From an uncultured Desulfobacter sp. (GTDB lineage: Bacteria; Desulfobacterota; Desulfobacteria; Desulfobacterales; Desulfobacteraceae): DNA of 64,000 bases. The position numbers and the translations under genes are program-made. Below, piece after piece: positions 1 through 8,619 of the stretch. Positions within the stretch are counted from its first letter, which is position 1; each line of letters starts with the position of its first letter. The stretch spans positions 6,066,501-6,130,500 of the forward strand of contig NZ_OY762614.1 of NCBI RefSeq assembly GCF_963666145.1. Reading direction: 5' to 3'. The notes beneath the pieces are model-generated. The model saw only the letters and a list, made by a program, of their open reading frames with translations, made no database searches and had not been told where the DNA came from.

Positions 1-979
1 CCTCTTTAGTCTCTTTGGGCGTGGCGGTAAGACCGATTTGGGTGGCGGCGGTGAAGTATTCAAGAATTTCACGCCAGGCGGAGTCGGCGGCAGCGCTGCC
101 CCGGTGGCATTCATCAATGATGATCAGATCGAAAAATTCGGGACTGAATTGTTTGTAGATGTTTCTTTCTTCCTCATTTCCTGTGACGGCCTGATATAAG
201 GAAAGGTAAATCTCGTATGACTTGTTGGCCTGCCGTTTCTGGATTTTGGTCATGGCCGAACCGAACGGTTTGAAATCGTTGGTCATGGTCTGGTCGATCA
301 GAATGTTGCGATCGGCAAGGAACAGAATGCGTTTTTTCGCTTTGGACTTCCACAGCCGCCAGATAATCTGAAAGGCGGTAAAGGTTTTGCCAGTGCCGGT
401 GGCCATTACCAGCAGGATGCGATTTTGCCCCCGAGCTATGGCCTCAATGGTTTTGTTGATGGCCAATAGCTGGTAATAACGTGGACTTTTATCACTGCCG
501 TCGCTGAAATAATCCTGGGTGACCAGTTCATTTTGCTGATTATTCAAACCACGGTGCCGGACCCACCATTGCCACAGCGTTTCTGCAGCGGGGAATTCTT
601 GGAGGGAAAGTTCACATTCAATAATGCCATCTGGGGCAATCTTGTTGTGAAATAGAAAACCATTGCCGTTGGAGCTGAACACAAACGGCACTTGCAGCAT
701 GTCGGCATAGCCCAACGCCTGCTGCATACCATCGCCGACTCTGTGGTTGTTGTCCTTGGCTTCGATAATGGCAATGGGAATATTGGGTCTGTAAAAGAGG
801 ACATAATCGGCGCGTTTGTGCTTGGCACGGGTATGCAACTGGCCGCGCACGATGATACGCCCCTTTGTGAGTGAGAATTCTTCCCTGACCTGGGTTGCTA
901 TATCCCATCCAGCCTGTTTGAGCGCTGGAGTAATGAATTTTGTGCAGATATCACGCTCGGAGAGTTGTTTCTTATTCAT
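1..979 (-). CDS. hsdR: Type I restriction enzyme R subunit (HsdR), 5' part only
   Basis: This is the motor and nuclease subunit of a type I restriction-modification system, cut by the left window edge; about 326 codons are present. The N-terminal PD-(D/E)xK nuclease is visible as D58 and E73-x-K75 (IIEAKD). A Walker A motif (ATGTGKT, about residues 193-199) and a DECH helicase box (about 289-292), followed by TATPK, mark the DEAD-like ATPase. The ATG at 979 overlaps the 3' end of the upstream XRE regulator by 8 bp, so the two are translationally coupled. The hsdM and hsdS genes would lie outside the window. Confidence 0.93.
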   Translation of the reverse strand, partial: MNKKQLSERDICTKFITPALKQAGWDIATQVREEFSLTKGRIIVRGQLHTRAKHKRADYVLFYRPNIPIAIIEAKDNNHRVGDGMQQALGYADMLQVPFVFSSNGNGFLFHNKIAPDGIIECELSLQEFPAAETLWQWWVRHRGLNNQQNELVTQDYFSDGSDKSPRYYQLLAINKTIEAIARGQNRILLVMATGTGKTFTAFQIIWRLWKSKAKKRILFLADRNILIDQTMTNDFKPFGSAMTKIQKRQANKSYEIYLSLYQAVTGNEEERNIYKQFSPEFFDLIIIDECHRGSAAADSAWREILEYFTAATQIGLTATPKETKE

Positions 980-1181
980 CGCTTAACTCTCCTCGTCCTT
1001 TTTTGTCGCTGCAAAATTGTTCGAACTGGCGATGGGCGAGTTTCGACGGATTCGTTTTACCATTTTCCCAGCGATTGACCGTAGCGAAGCTGACGCCGAG
1101 AGCATGGGCAAGCTCTTCCTGGCTGAGTTTCAGTCCCACGCGTACCGCCTTTACCTGTTCTGAAAATGGTTTTGTTCCCAT
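972..1181 (-). CDS. Small XRE-family helix-turn-helix regulator
   Basis: This is a 69-aa DNA-binding protein. Its helix-turn-helix covers roughly residues 18-42 (LSQEELAHALGVSFATVNRW), the usual Cro/CI-type fold of small XRE proteins. Its stop codon overlaps the hsdR start (ATGAATAA), and both are on the same strand. An autoregulator controlling the restriction gene is the natural reading, comparable with controller proteins of restriction systems. No partner domain is present. The function as hsdR controller is inferred only from the overlap. Confidence 0.8.
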   Translation of the reverse strand: MGTKPFSEQVKAVRVGLKLSQEELAHALGVSFATVNRWENGKTNPSKLAHRQFEQFCSDKKGRGELSDE

Positions 1182-1352
1182 CCTTTATTCACCTAATAGC
1201 TACGGAGTCATGTTATTGATTTCCGCAAATTATGACATCTGCTATAACTTGTGCAAGGACATTTTGGGTAAACCATAGAAAAAATGATATAGCATCTTAT
1301 ACTGAGGACTACCTTCAAAACGATATCCGGTTTTAGGCCGAGTGCTCCCCCA

Positions 1353-1682
1353 GACTATCCCTTCCATGAGAAGGCAAGTCAAGTGTTCGATTCACGAACA
1401 TCAATTTTATGGGTGTTAATTTAACCGCTCAGTTCAGCGGAAGTGGGAGCCAGTCCTGAGAATGGGCACCACAAAAACTGCCCGTCGGAGGGAATTGGCT
1501 CCCGCTGGAGCGGGTTTTTATCTCACCCCTTTTTAAAACCCAAACCGTCACGCTTCCATTCGCACTCTTTGGGGGACCTGCCATTGTCCCGGTGCATGTT
1601 AAGATCCGTCGGCAGGAGCTGCAATCTGTTACGCGCACTCGTTATGTTTATTAGCGGCAGCTAATCGGTGCAAGGGATAGTC
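1353..1682. repeat. Segment bounded by 11-bp inverted repeats in the gene-free 1182-1722 stretch
   Basis: GACTATCCCTT at 1353-1363 is repeated in inverted orientation as AAGGGATAGTC at 1672-1682, enclosing about 330 bp without a convincing gene. The same word (ggactatccct) also ends a dispersed repeat near 15030. It may be the non-coding end of the adjacent IS110-type element or a small non-autonomous element. The 1182-1352 stretch shows only AT-rich promoter-like sequence for the XRE gene. Confidence 0.4.
1425..1519. ncRNA. Candidate structured RNA beside the IS110 transposase (seekRNA/bridge-RNA-like)
   Basis: Three nested or adjacent stems are visible: CCGCT/AGCGG (1425-1440); GGGAGCCA/TGGCTCCC (1445-1452 with 1496-1503) enclosing GGGC/GCCC; and CCCGCT-gg-AGCGGG (1501-1514) followed by T5 on the plus strand. 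The long stem with opposed single-stranded internal loops resembles the guide RNAs of IS110/IS1111 elements. The position 3' of the transposase fits the IS1111 subgroup, where the RNA would be read on the minus strand. On the plus strand the last hairpin plus T5 looks like a terminator. The assignment is structural inference only. Confidence 0.4.
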
Positions 1683-1722
1683 CGCAGTCTCCTGGACAGG
1701 ACGTCATGGGTTTAAATCAAAC

Positions 1723-2769
1723 CTATGCAGCTGTGTTAGCAACGTCACTATAAAAGCAATTATACTTCTGATCACTTATCCATAACCTATGCAGTAGAAC
1801 AGCAAGTTTTCTGGCCAAAGCTACCGCGGCACGCTTCTTTGCATTTTTGCCACCACGTAAAACTATTGATAATCCAAATGCGCGCAAATCACATTCTGGC
1901 CCAAAAGGGCCGATGATGTAATGTCCACAACTGACAAGCAAAGATCTTAAATATGTATTACCCGCCTTGCTTATTCGTAGTTGTTTATCGCATTTCCCAG
2001 ATTGGTCTCGTTTAGGTGTCAATCCCAGGAAAGCCCCTACTTGGCGACTTTTTGTAAAACGATGGGGATCTTCTATTGTTAAAACAAAAGCCAAGGCGGT
2101 GATTGGATCAACACCCGGTACTTGAAGTAATTTTTCAGTTTCAGAATACTTTTTGCATAATTTGTTGATTTGACGATCCATTTCTTTAATTTGTTGAGTC
2201 AGGTGATCAATCGTGGTTATTAATGGGTCAAGCGGCCCTCTTAATTCTTTTGGTATGTAATCTGGCGCCCGTTTTGAAAAACTTGGTGTGCTGCATTTTG
2301 GGATTCTGCTGCCACTTGTTTTGGTAACACTACGGATATGATTGATCATTCGAACACGGTTTTGCACCAGGGTGTCTCTTGCTTTAATGATCCCTAAATC
2401 AGCATAGGCTTGTCTGTCTCTATGCTTTATTGGCCATAGCAATCTGGGTTCAACCCGGCAAACCATTGCAAGAATTCTTGCATCCCGGAGATCTGATTTA
2501 TCATTGCTGTCCCAGATAATCCTTAATTTTCGTGGATTGCCAACATATACGGTACAACCGATTTCTTTTAACAACCTACTAATCCACGGAGAATGGGTCC
2601 CAGCCTCAATGGCAACAGTGGCATCGCAATATCGGGAGAAAAATTTTCGGAGAGAAAGTTCTGTATTGCGAATGGTTTTTGTTTCAATTTCTTTTCCTGT
2701 TTCATCCATTGCAACGACCACATTTTTTTGATCTCCCAAATCCATACCAATAGTGATATTACGTTTCAT
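1723..2769 (-). CDS. IS110/IS1111-family DEDD transposase
   Basis: This 348-aa transposase has the N-terminal RuvC-like DEDD domain (D10 in GMDLG, E55 in AIEAG, D93 and D96 in SDLRDA). The C-terminal Tnp domain contains the typical FLGLTPKRDQSG and RISKAGNTYLRSLL blocks with the candidate catalytic serine. The family moves without classical terminal inverted repeats, using a structured RNA encoded in a non-coding end. Here the long non-coding flank is 3' of the gene. The length is normal for an intact copy and no frameshift is seen. Confidence 0.92.
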   Translation of the reverse strand: MKRNITIGMDLGDQKNVVVAMDETGKEIETKTIRNTELSLRKFFSRYCDATVAIEAGTHSPWISRLLKEIGCTVYVGNPRKLRIIWDSNDKSDLRDARILAMVCRVEPRLLWPIKHRDRQAYADLGIIKARDTLVQNRVRMINHIRSVTKTSGSRIPKCSTPSFSKRAPDYIPKELRGPLDPLITTIDHLTQQIKEMDRQINKLCKKYSETEKLLQVPGVDPITALAFVLTIEDPHRFTKSRQVGAFLGLTPKRDQSGKCDKQLRISKAGNTYLRSLLVSCGHYIIGPFGPECDLRAFGLSIVLRGGKNAKKRAAVALARKLAVLLHRLWISDQKYNCFYSDVANTAA

Positions 2770-2832
2770 GGCTGGTACCTCCTTTGTTAAATTTTCCTTA
2801 CCGTGAAATTATACCACGGTGGGTTCCAGCCT
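2769..2832. promoter_or_regulatory. Large imperfect hairpin immediately upstream of the IS110 transposase
   Basis: GGCTGGTACC (2769-2778) pairs with GGTTCCAGCC (2823-2832) with one mismatch, and inside it ACCGTG pairs with CACGGT. The hairpin ends exactly at the transposase ATG and includes its ribosome-binding region. It could mark the element's left end or hide the ribosome-binding site in read-through transcripts. Confidence 0.4.
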
Positions 2833-2879
2833 TCTCATCTTATCTGTACATCTCCATGTTAGGGCACTATAAGAATTTT

Positions 2880-3020
2880 GAAATTTTAAACGATGTCCAT
2901 CCAATAACGCTTTTGTTATTGGAGGCTCTTTTAAGATGGGTTCGGGCGAGCCTTTATAGACTTCTGTCGCCCAATTCCTATCCTAAAAAACCTAAAAATC
3001 AGGAGAACCGTGGTCAGCGA
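2880..3020. repeat. Dispersed intergenic repeat B, copy 1 (second copy near 6265-6400)
   Basis: The block around gtcgcccaattcctat followed by an A-rich run (2966-3000) is similar to gtcgctcaattcctat followed by the same A-rich run at about 6331-6360. The copies are diverged and carry no open reading frame of note. The copy here lies between the IS110 element and the 3' end of the DsrE gene. Confidence 0.35.
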
Positions 3021-3029
3021 GGGCAACCT

Positions 3030-3371
3030 CTACGGCCTGATATAGGCGAACCCTTCGGCCTGCCTGTCTATCAATTCCTTTACACCGACAGGAACAATTG
3101 AAATAAAATCAAACAGCTCGTCGGAGGAAATGTTCAAACCTGTAAGGGAATTGTTGCATGCGCAGAATCGTACCCCCTGCCGGTTCAAATTCATAAGCTC
3201 GTTTTTAAATGCAGAGGCTCCTTTTTTATAACCCAGCACGGCATTGGAGTTAGCCAGAAGTTCGACCGCGGCATCTTGAGTATCAATACTTTTACACAGA
3301 TTAGTTAAATTTGCGATGACCATCTCCCATTTATTAGCTTCATCAATGTGAAATATTACCTTTGTAGCCAT
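3030..3371 (-). CDS. DsrE-family protein
   Basis: This is a 113-aa soluble protein starting MATKVIFHID, with an AAAGGAC ribosome-binding site upstream; in-frame codons before this ATG lack such a site. The pattern (KVIFHIDEANKW, then a Cys-containing FCACNNSL loop, then a VPVGVKELIDRQAEGFAYIRP end) is that of DsrE/DsrF-like sulfur-relay proteins. The central cysteines are the candidate sulfur carriers. It is a solitary gene with no dsr partner nearby, so the in vivo role is unknown. Confidence 0.8.
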   Translation of the reverse strand: MATKVIFHIDEANKWEMVIANLTNLCKSIDTQDAAVELLANSNAVLGYKKGASAFKNELMNLNRQGVRFCACNNSLTGLNISSDELFDFISIVPVGVKELIDRQAEGFAYIRP

Positions 3372-3780
3372 TTTATATGTCCTTTGCAGTTTGCTTGAAT
3401 TGTTCACTCGGTTTTTTTATGCCATAAGTTGGGTGAAATTCGAGAGCCGTTAACAATAGGGCATCACGAAAGGCAGATTCCTAAATAACCGGTTGACCCT
3501 GACAATAAAATTTTTTCATATTGTCCTCAACACATAATTCATAACGTACCCATAACCAGCAAGGGTTAGCCTTGTCTTAGTTTATGCTATTCTTGGGCGA
3601 TCTTTGTGCCAGAAATCATAAGAATTGCCGGTCGCCTCATATGGTCTGACAATTCAGGCCGTTCAGTGAGAACTTCTTCTATTGGACCTGGTTCAAGGAA
3701 CTTTTTTGGGGAAAGGCCAGAATCTATAAGCTCCTTTATATATGCTTCGATAGTTCGGTGGTATTCATTTTACCTCGACA
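3372..3780. other. Gene-free stretch upstream of dsrE-like gene
   Basis: This is about 410 bases without a supported gene. It should contain the promoter of the DsrE gene (minus strand) and the 3' flank of the pirin gene. An open plus-strand frame starts near 3606 but runs into pirin in antisense and has no ribosome-binding site. No repeat shared with the rest of the window was noticed. Confidence 0.4.
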
Positions 3781-4809
3781 TTACCTGTTTTCCCTTTTTC
3801 CGTCTGTATATTGGGAAAACCGGCCCTGTTCCGACCCATGTGTCGGATCTGGCTGGGACCAGGGCCATCCTCCAAATTGTGTTGTTTGGTAATCATTATA
3901 GGCCTGGCTGATCTCTCCCTGGGTGTTCATGACAAAAGGTCCGTGCTGAGCCACGGGTTCGTTAATTGGTTTTCCTTGCAGCAAGAGCAGACTGGCCTCG
4001 TGACTGCCGTTTTTCAGCGGTACCGGATGACCTGAAGCCAGATCGGCCGAATGGTAATTGTTGATCATTGTTCCTGCAGCCTGGATCGTATCTCCTTTAT
4101 AAAAATAGAGGGCCCGGTTGATGCCCGCTGACGCCGCAGGAAGCGTCCATCGGGCATTTGCCCCCATTTTTATCAACCAGATAGCAACCTCATTGGCCGG
4201 ATCATTGGCCCAGGAGTCGGGGGTTGGACCCGGGGGGACGGTATCCTGGATCGCCCCGGCAATCACTCTTATATCAATGAGGCTTCCCTGGGCATCTTTT
4301 TCACGGCGGGTGGGAATCTGTTCCGCCCACAGCATGGCGTAATAGGGGGTGACAAATTTTTTCTTTCGAGGCAGGTTCAGCCAGATCTGAAACAGCTCAA
4401 GGGGGTTGGGTTTATCCTGACGAAGCAGGGGGAACATTTCAGCATGCTGGATGCCGGCTCCGGCCGTCATCCACTGCACGTCGCCGTTGCCGTAGCGGCC
4501 GGCAGCTCCCAAGGAGTCGGAATGATCCACAAATCCGTTTAAAACAATAGTAACGGTTTCAAAACCTCTATGGGGGTGAACGGGAAAGCCCGGAATCCTT
4601 TGTCCATGGTACATCCGCCACCCATCCTTTATAGTAAAATCCTGACCGATATTCCTGCCCGCCAAAGAGGCGTTAGGCCCCAACTGTTCGTTTCCTGCCG
4701 GGTAATCGTCCTTGTGATGAACACAAAAAAGAAACGGATTAACAGTTGGCCAATTAAACCCCAAGGGCGCAATGTTTGAAACGATATTTAAACCAGTGTT
4801 TTCGGACAT
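3781..4809 (-). CDS. Pirin-family protein
   Basis: This is a bicupin of 342 aa from the ATG at 4809 (MSENTGLN), chosen because AGGAT lies just upstream and earlier codons are not part of the family. The N-terminal cupin carries the metal-binding signature FPVHPHRGFETVT and later GAGIQHAEMF, giving the usual His/His/His/Glu iron site. A C-terminal cupin with a degenerate site follows. Bacterial pirins are redox-sensing or quercetinase-like proteins. The gene follows a quinone oxidoreductase gene by 16 bp, so the pair is probably one operon for quinone or electrophile stress. Confidence 0.88.
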   Translation of the reverse strand: MSENTGLNIVSNIAPLGFNWPTVNPFLFCVHHKDDYPAGNEQLGPNASLAGRNIGQDFTIKDGWRMYHGQRIPGFPVHPHRGFETVTIVLNGFVDHSDSLGAAGRYGNGDVQWMTAGAGIQHAEMFPLLRQDKPNPLELFQIWLNLPRKKKFVTPYYAMLWAEQIPTRREKDAQGSLIDIRVIAGAIQDTVPPGPTPDSWANDPANEVAIWLIKMGANARWTLPAASAGINRALYFYKGDTIQAAGTMINNYHSADLASGHPVPLKNGSHEASLLLLQGKPINEPVAQHGPFVMNTQGEISQAYNDYQTTQFGGWPWSQPDPTHGSEQGRFSQYTDGKRENR

Positions 4810-4825
4810 TTCGATCCTATCTTTT

Positions 4826-5803
4826 CTAAATTGTAAGGATGGATGACCCTTTTGTTTTTCGTGCTTCCAGTTCCGTATGGGCCAATGCCGCATCTGCAAG
4901 GGGATAGGTCTGGCCGACCCGGATATTTATTGCCCCTTGAAGGACATGATCAAAAAGATCTTTGGCATGATCAAGAAGATCTTTACGCCGGGCAGTATAT
5001 GCCATGAGACTTGGCCGGGTCAGAAACAAAGAGCCCTTGGCGGCAAGGATGCCGGGATCAAAAGCAGGTACCGACCCCGATGACTGTCCGAAAGAAACCA
5101 TCATTCCCATGGGCCTTAAACAGTCAAGGGATTTCATGAAGGTGGCCTGGCCCACAGAGTCGTAAACAACATCAACCCCTTGGCCGCCTGTAATCTTTTT
5201 AACTTTTTGAGGGAAATCTTCATGGTTGTAAAGAATGGGAAATTCGCAGCCGTTGGCCTGGGCAAGCTCCGCCTTCTCTTCTGACCCCACCGTGCCGATT
5301 ACCTTTGCCCCGATATGCCTTGCCCATTGGCAAAGGATTAACCCTACCCCTCCAGCAGCTGCATGGACCAGAATGGTATCCCCGGCACTGACCGAGTAGC
5401 ACCCTCGGATGAGATAACGGGCGGTCATACCCTGCAGCATCATGGCAGCAGCCTGTGTGGTGGGTATCTCTTCGGGCAGGGAGACAAGACGATGGGCGGG
5501 AATAAGTCTTTTCTCAGCATAAGCCCCCATGGGAACGCCGGCATAGGCAACCCTGTCACCAATATTAACCTCCGTTACACCGGACCCGACGGCTTCCACA
5601 ATACCCGCACCCTCCAGGCCAGGTATAAAGGGTGATTCAGTCACCGGGTAGAGCCCTGTCCTGTGATAGACGTCAATGAAATTAAGTCCCACCGCATCAT
5701 GGCGCAGGAGCACCTCGCCGGGGCCGGATCGACCGGGATCATGATCCTTCCACTCCAGAACCTCGGGGCCGCCTGTTTTACTGATTATAATGGCTTTACT
5801 CAT
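4826..5803 (-). CDS. NADPH:quinone oxidoreductase (zinc-independent MDR family)
   Basis: This is a 325-aa protein of the quinone oxidoreductase branch of medium-chain dehydrogenases. It has a GroES-like N-terminal half (LRHDAVGLNFIDVYHRTG) and a Rossmann half with HAAAGGVG, the NADPH-binding glycine motif. The structural-zinc cysteines of alcohol dehydrogenases are absent, as expected for this branch. The ATG at 5803 has a purine-rich GAGAGGC upstream. It is first gene of a two-gene unit with pirin. Confidence 0.88.
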   Translation of the reverse strand: MSKAIIISKTGGPEVLEWKDHDPGRSGPGEVLLRHDAVGLNFIDVYHRTGLYPVTESPFIPGLEGAGIVEAVGSGVTEVNIGDRVAYAGVPMGAYAEKRLIPAHRLVSLPEEIPTTQAAAMMLQGMTARYLIRGCYSVSAGDTILVHAAAGGVGLILCQWARHIGAKVIGTVGSEEKAELAQANGCEFPILYNHEDFPQKVKKITGGQGVDVVYDSVGQATFMKSLDCLRPMGMMVSFGQSSGSVPAFDPGILAAKGSLFLTRPSLMAYTARRKDLLDHAKDLFDHVLQGAINIRVGQTYPLADAALAHTELEARKTKGSSILTI

Positions 5804-5994
5804 CTTTTGCCTCTCTGGTATAATTATATCTCTCACCACTGAATAATTAACGAATCCAACGACGTTGATTTATAACTTAATAATCTTTTTCAGTAACGCA
5901 ACACAAACAACCGGACCGATGGTAACGCACATCCCTGAGAAAATTAACTTCATCCAAATTTAAAATTGCCGGAAGCCAGTGGTTAATTGGGCAG

Positions 5995-6150
5995 TTGTGC
6001 TTTGATTTTTTTCTGCCCACAAATCGTACTGTAAAACGTCGGATTGAAAAGTTTGGTTTTACCAGACAAAAAATATTCTCAATAGAGCAGACTACCTCCA
6101 AAGCAAGCTCCGTTTTTCGGTCGGACAATTCCCCCAAGACTTTCCCTGTC
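5995..6150. repeat. Dispersed repeat A, copy 1 (copy 2 at 14879-15035)
   Basis: About 155 bp beginning ttgtgctttgatttttt and passing through caatagagcagactacctcc and ccgtttttcggtcgg are clearly shared with 14879-15035, in the same orientation and with scattered substitutions. The minus-strand reading is conserved as a peptide-like stretch (LALEVVCSIEN, SNFSIRR), so it may be the remnant of a coding element. The whole gap 5804-6700 holds this repeat, a second copy of repeat B (about 6265-6400), a palindrome at 6477, and no convincing gene. Confidence 0.65.
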
Positions 6151-6476
6151 ACTCCGGATCTTTTCAAGGACGATTCAACCACAATATGTGGGCTTGTCCA
6201 AATTTCAAAAAAGAGAGCCCTACAAACGCAAAAGCTCGCCCTTAAAATTTTAGCCCTATGAGAATTGATTGGAGTATCAAACGCCCTTTCTGTAAAGGCT
6301 TTGGGCGACACATGATAGACATAGCCGTCGCTCAATTCCTATTTTAAAAAATCGAAAAACAAAGGAAAATCGGCCTGTTCAATGTGTTGAATATGGTTCG
6401 CCTATTGAAATCTCTTCTGCCTATCATTGATGAATTTTTTCAAACTGGAAATTGAAAAGCAATTCACCAAATATAG

Positions 6477-6506
6477 AATCTTAACTTTGGGCAAAAAGTT
6501 AAGATT
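6477..6506. repeat. 12-6-12 palindrome, first of two copies (second at 22049)
   Basis: AATCTTAACTTT, a 6-bp centre GGGCAA, then AAAGTTAAGATT. The arms are perfect. Nearly the same element, including a GGC in the centre, stands at 22049-22078 beside a tyrosine recombinase gene. The geometry (two arms around a 6-bp centre) is that of tyrosine-recombinase core sites, although a regulator operator is also possible. Confidence 0.6.
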
Positions 6507-6613
6507 GTGGATGATTATTCTGCTGGTGCCATTTCGATTTGCGATATTTATATTAGGTGAAACTGCAGCTATGTTTTCATTGGGCCACATAGCGTACATT
6601 TAAGTTACGACAT

Positions 6614-6659
6614 GCTAAACGTCGCCCAAGCATCACTTTTTTGGGGTGACGTTTTTTGA
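6614..6659. terminator. Possible hairpin terminator between repeat region and acr3
   Basis: AACGTCgCCC and GGGgtGACGTT flank a loop and are followed by a T-run on the plus strand (gttttttg). It lies just 3' of acr3 (minus strand). The T-run favours plus-strand termination, so its role for acr3 is uncertain. Confidence 0.35.
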
Positions 6660-6700
6660 TGCAAGTTACCCCCAGCGATCTTTTTCTCAGCTGCAATCTT

Positions 6701-7879
6701 TCAAGCGCCAAACCAATGGGTCGTTTTTTTACAGAACCCCACCAGCATGAGCATTACAGGAACTTCTATCAAAACGCCGACCACAGTGGCCAGTGCTGCT
6801 CCGGATGAAAGGCCGAAAAGCATAACAGCGGTTGCAATGGCTACCTCAAAATGGTTGGAAGCCCCGATCATGGCAGCAGGTGCCGCATCTTCATATTTCA
6901 GTTTAAAAAATTTCGCTGCGGCGTACCCCAGGGCAAAGATCAATATGGTCTGGAGAAAAAGCGGAATGGCTATCCATAGAATCGTTAACGGGTTTGCCGT
7001 AATGACGTCCCCTTTGAAACTGAACAGCAAAACAAGCGTTAGCAGCAGTGCACTGATTGTTACAGGCGTCAGAATACCTAAAAACTTTTCCTTGAACCAG
7101 GTTTCCCCCTTGACCGCGATGATCCACTTGCGTGAAAAGTAACCTGCAACAAGCGGCAATGCGACATAAATTGAGACAGAGAGCAGCAGCGCCTGCCAGG
7201 GAATAGGTAGTTTGCCGACACCAAGCAGAAATCCGCCAAGTATGCCGTAGAGCACAAGCATGGTCAGTGAATTTAATGCAACCATCACCAGTGTCAGGCC
7301 ATCATTCCCCTTTGACAGGTATCCCCACACAAGCACCATAGCCGTGCAGGGGGCTATTCCCAGAAGGATGCACCCTGCAAAATAGCTTCGCCACAAAGGC
7401 ACCTGCAACATTTTAATACCGTCCTGCAACACCACAATGCCGGCCCCATGTTGAGCTCCCACAGGCAAGTTGAGGCCGAAAGGCATTTTTACCAGGTCAA
7501 TGGCCTCGGCCCCGATCAAGGATTTAAAAAGGAACCCCAGAAAAAAAAGTGCGATGGCATACATGGTAAACGGTTTGATACACCAGTTGATGAACAAGGT
7601 TAAAAATACGGGTTTGCCACTTTTACCGGCTTTGATTACAGATGCGAAATCAATTTTAACCATAATCGGGTACATCATGAAGAACAGACAGACTGCTATC
7701 GGGATAGAGACAACCGGTGCACCTTTTACATTGATAGACATGGCATCCAGCGATTTTGCCAAACCAGGTGCAATTTTGCCCAGAAAAATTCCACCGATAA
7801 TACATAGTCCGACCCAGATTGTCAGATAACGCTCAAAAAGACTGGTCATTTTACGTTCATTCCCAGCGTGTGTATTCAT
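6701..7879 (-). CDS. acr3: ACR3-type arsenite efflux permease
   Basis: This is a 392-aa integral membrane protein of the bile/arsenite/riboflavin transporter superfamily with about ten hydrophobic segments. The family cysteine is present in the fourth segment (INWCIKPFTM). A second hallmark is the late block GASNHFEVAIATAVMLFG. It exports As(III) using the proton motive force. The ATG at 7879 is the first possible start; the ATG at 7849 (MTSLFERYLTIWV) fits the family start equally well. It lies downstream of arsC on the same strand and opposite the divergent arsR, so it forms the arsenate-reduction and efflux arm of an ars operon. Confidence 0.93.
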   Translation of the reverse strand: MNTHAGNERKMTSLFERYLTIWVGLCIIGGIFLGKIAPGLAKSLDAMSINVKGAPVVSIPIAVCLFFMMYPIMVKIDFASVIKAGKSGKPVFLTLFINWCIKPFTMYAIALFFLGFLFKSLIGAEAIDLVKMPFGLNLPVGAQHGAGIVVLQDGIKMLQVPLWRSYFAGCILLGIAPCTAMVLVWGYLSKGNDGLTLVMVALNSLTMLVLYGILGGFLLGVGKLPIPWQALLLSVSIYVALPLVAGYFSRKWIIAVKGETWFKEKFLGILTPVTISALLLTLVLLFSFKGDVITANPLTILWIAIPLFLQTILIFALGYAAAKFFKLKYEDAAPAAMIGASNHFEVAIATAVMLFGLSSGAALATVVGVLIEVPVMLMLVGFCKKTTHWFGA

Positions 7880-7999
7880 TTCCTTTTTCTCCTGTATTGG
7901 GATTTATGAAAAATTTTGTGAAACCTAAACAGATCTTTCAATTTTATTGCAGGCTGAGTTTTGGTGAAAAACCAGGTCAGCCAGTGGCTGTTACGCGAT

Positions 8000-8446
8000 T
8001 CATTTATTGATATTTTCAGGCATTTTTTCAATAAAAACCTTGATTTCATCTCTTATTTTCCGGTAGCAGTCCAGTTGCTGCTCCTCATCTGCACCCTGTT
8101 CAGCAAGCTCTCTGGCCATTTTGGGCGGATCATCAAAGCCGACATGAATTACCTTGCAGCGAGGCGGGAAATAAGGACAGGTTTCATGGGCATGGCCACA
8201 GACGGTGATGACCGCGTCCAGTTCCATGTCCATGAATTCATGAATCAGTTTGGAGCGTTGGCTTGAGATATCTATACCGACTTCAGCCATTACTTTTACG
8301 GCATCGGGATTCAGACCGTGTGTTTCAACACCCGCAGAGTATGCATCGACTATGTCTCCTTTTAGTTTCCTGGTCCAGCCTTCCGCCATCTGGCTACGGC
8401 AAGAATTGCCCGTACAGAGAAATAATATTTTAAGTTTTTCTTTCAT
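8000..8446 (-). CDS. arsC: Arsenate reductase, low-molecular-weight phosphatase fold
   Basis: This protein of about 148 aa reduces As(V) to As(III). The nucleophilic CX5R loop is CTGNSCRS (Cys11, Arg17), and the later TVCGHAHETCP supplies the resolving cysteines of the thioredoxin-coupled class. The ATG at 8446 (MKEKLKILFLC) follows AAGGGAAACACA. It is separated from acr3 by 120 bp and is divergent from arsR. Two thioredoxin-fold proteins are encoded 2-3 kb away and could recycle it. Confidence 0.93.
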   Translation of the reverse strand: MKEKLKILFLCTGNSCRSQMAEGWTRKLKGDIVDAYSAGVETHGLNPDAVKVMAEVGIDISSQRSKLIHEFMDMELDAVITVCGHAHETCPYFPPRCKVIHVGFDDPPKMARELAEQGADEEQQLDCYRKIRDEIKVFIEKMPENINK

Positions 8447-8492
8447 TGTGTTTCCCTTTATCATTAATTAGTACGTGTTTAATTAAGATCTC

Positions 8493-8508
8493 TTCCAAAG
8501 GATTGGAA
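8493..8508. promoter_or_regulatory. Palindrome in the arsC-arsR divergent region, candidate ArsR operator
   Basis: TTCCAA-AGGA-TTGGAA is a perfect 6-4-6 palindrome 47 bp upstream of the arsC start and close to the arsR promoter. Its placement suggests an operator for ArsR or for the arsC promoter. The sequence does not by itself identify the binding protein. Confidence 0.4.
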
Positions 8509-8539
8509 ATTCCGTAATCTTTTTTGGCGGCTTTAATTC

Positions 8540-8568
8540 TTGACAGCAACATGCTATATTTATATATT
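8540..8568 (+). promoter_or_regulatory. Near-consensus sigma-70 promoter of arsR
   Basis: TTGACA (8540-8545), a 17-bp spacer, then TATATT (8563-8568). It precedes the arsR ATG by about 50 bp, leaving a short leader with a GGAGG site. The AT-rich, partly palindromic spacer and -10 region are a plausible ArsR target. Confidence 0.75.
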
Positions 8569-8619
8569 CCATTTTAACGATTTGTAAAGAAATAAGTGGG
8601 AGTGGAGGATAGAATAATT

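Noticed and set aside
544..908. Minus-strand frames inside hsdR
   Set aside because: They lie in alternative frames of the hsdR reading frame, which has clear nuclease and helicase motifs; no independent ribosome-binding site.
3606..3911. Plus-strand open frame upstream of and antisense to pirin
   Set aside because: It has no ribosome-binding site and no family likeness. A resemblance to a transposase end was considered but is too weak to support.
5877..6335. Minus-strand 152-codon frame over repeat A
   Set aside because: It coincides with a dispersed repeat and is not conserved outside the repeat block, so I treat it as repeat DNA rather than a gene.
6402..6599. Minus-strand 65-codon frame
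   Set aside because: It runs through the 12-6-12 palindrome, has no ribosome-binding site and no recognisable domain. A faint likeness of its end (INDRQ) to the DsrE C-terminus is probably chance.
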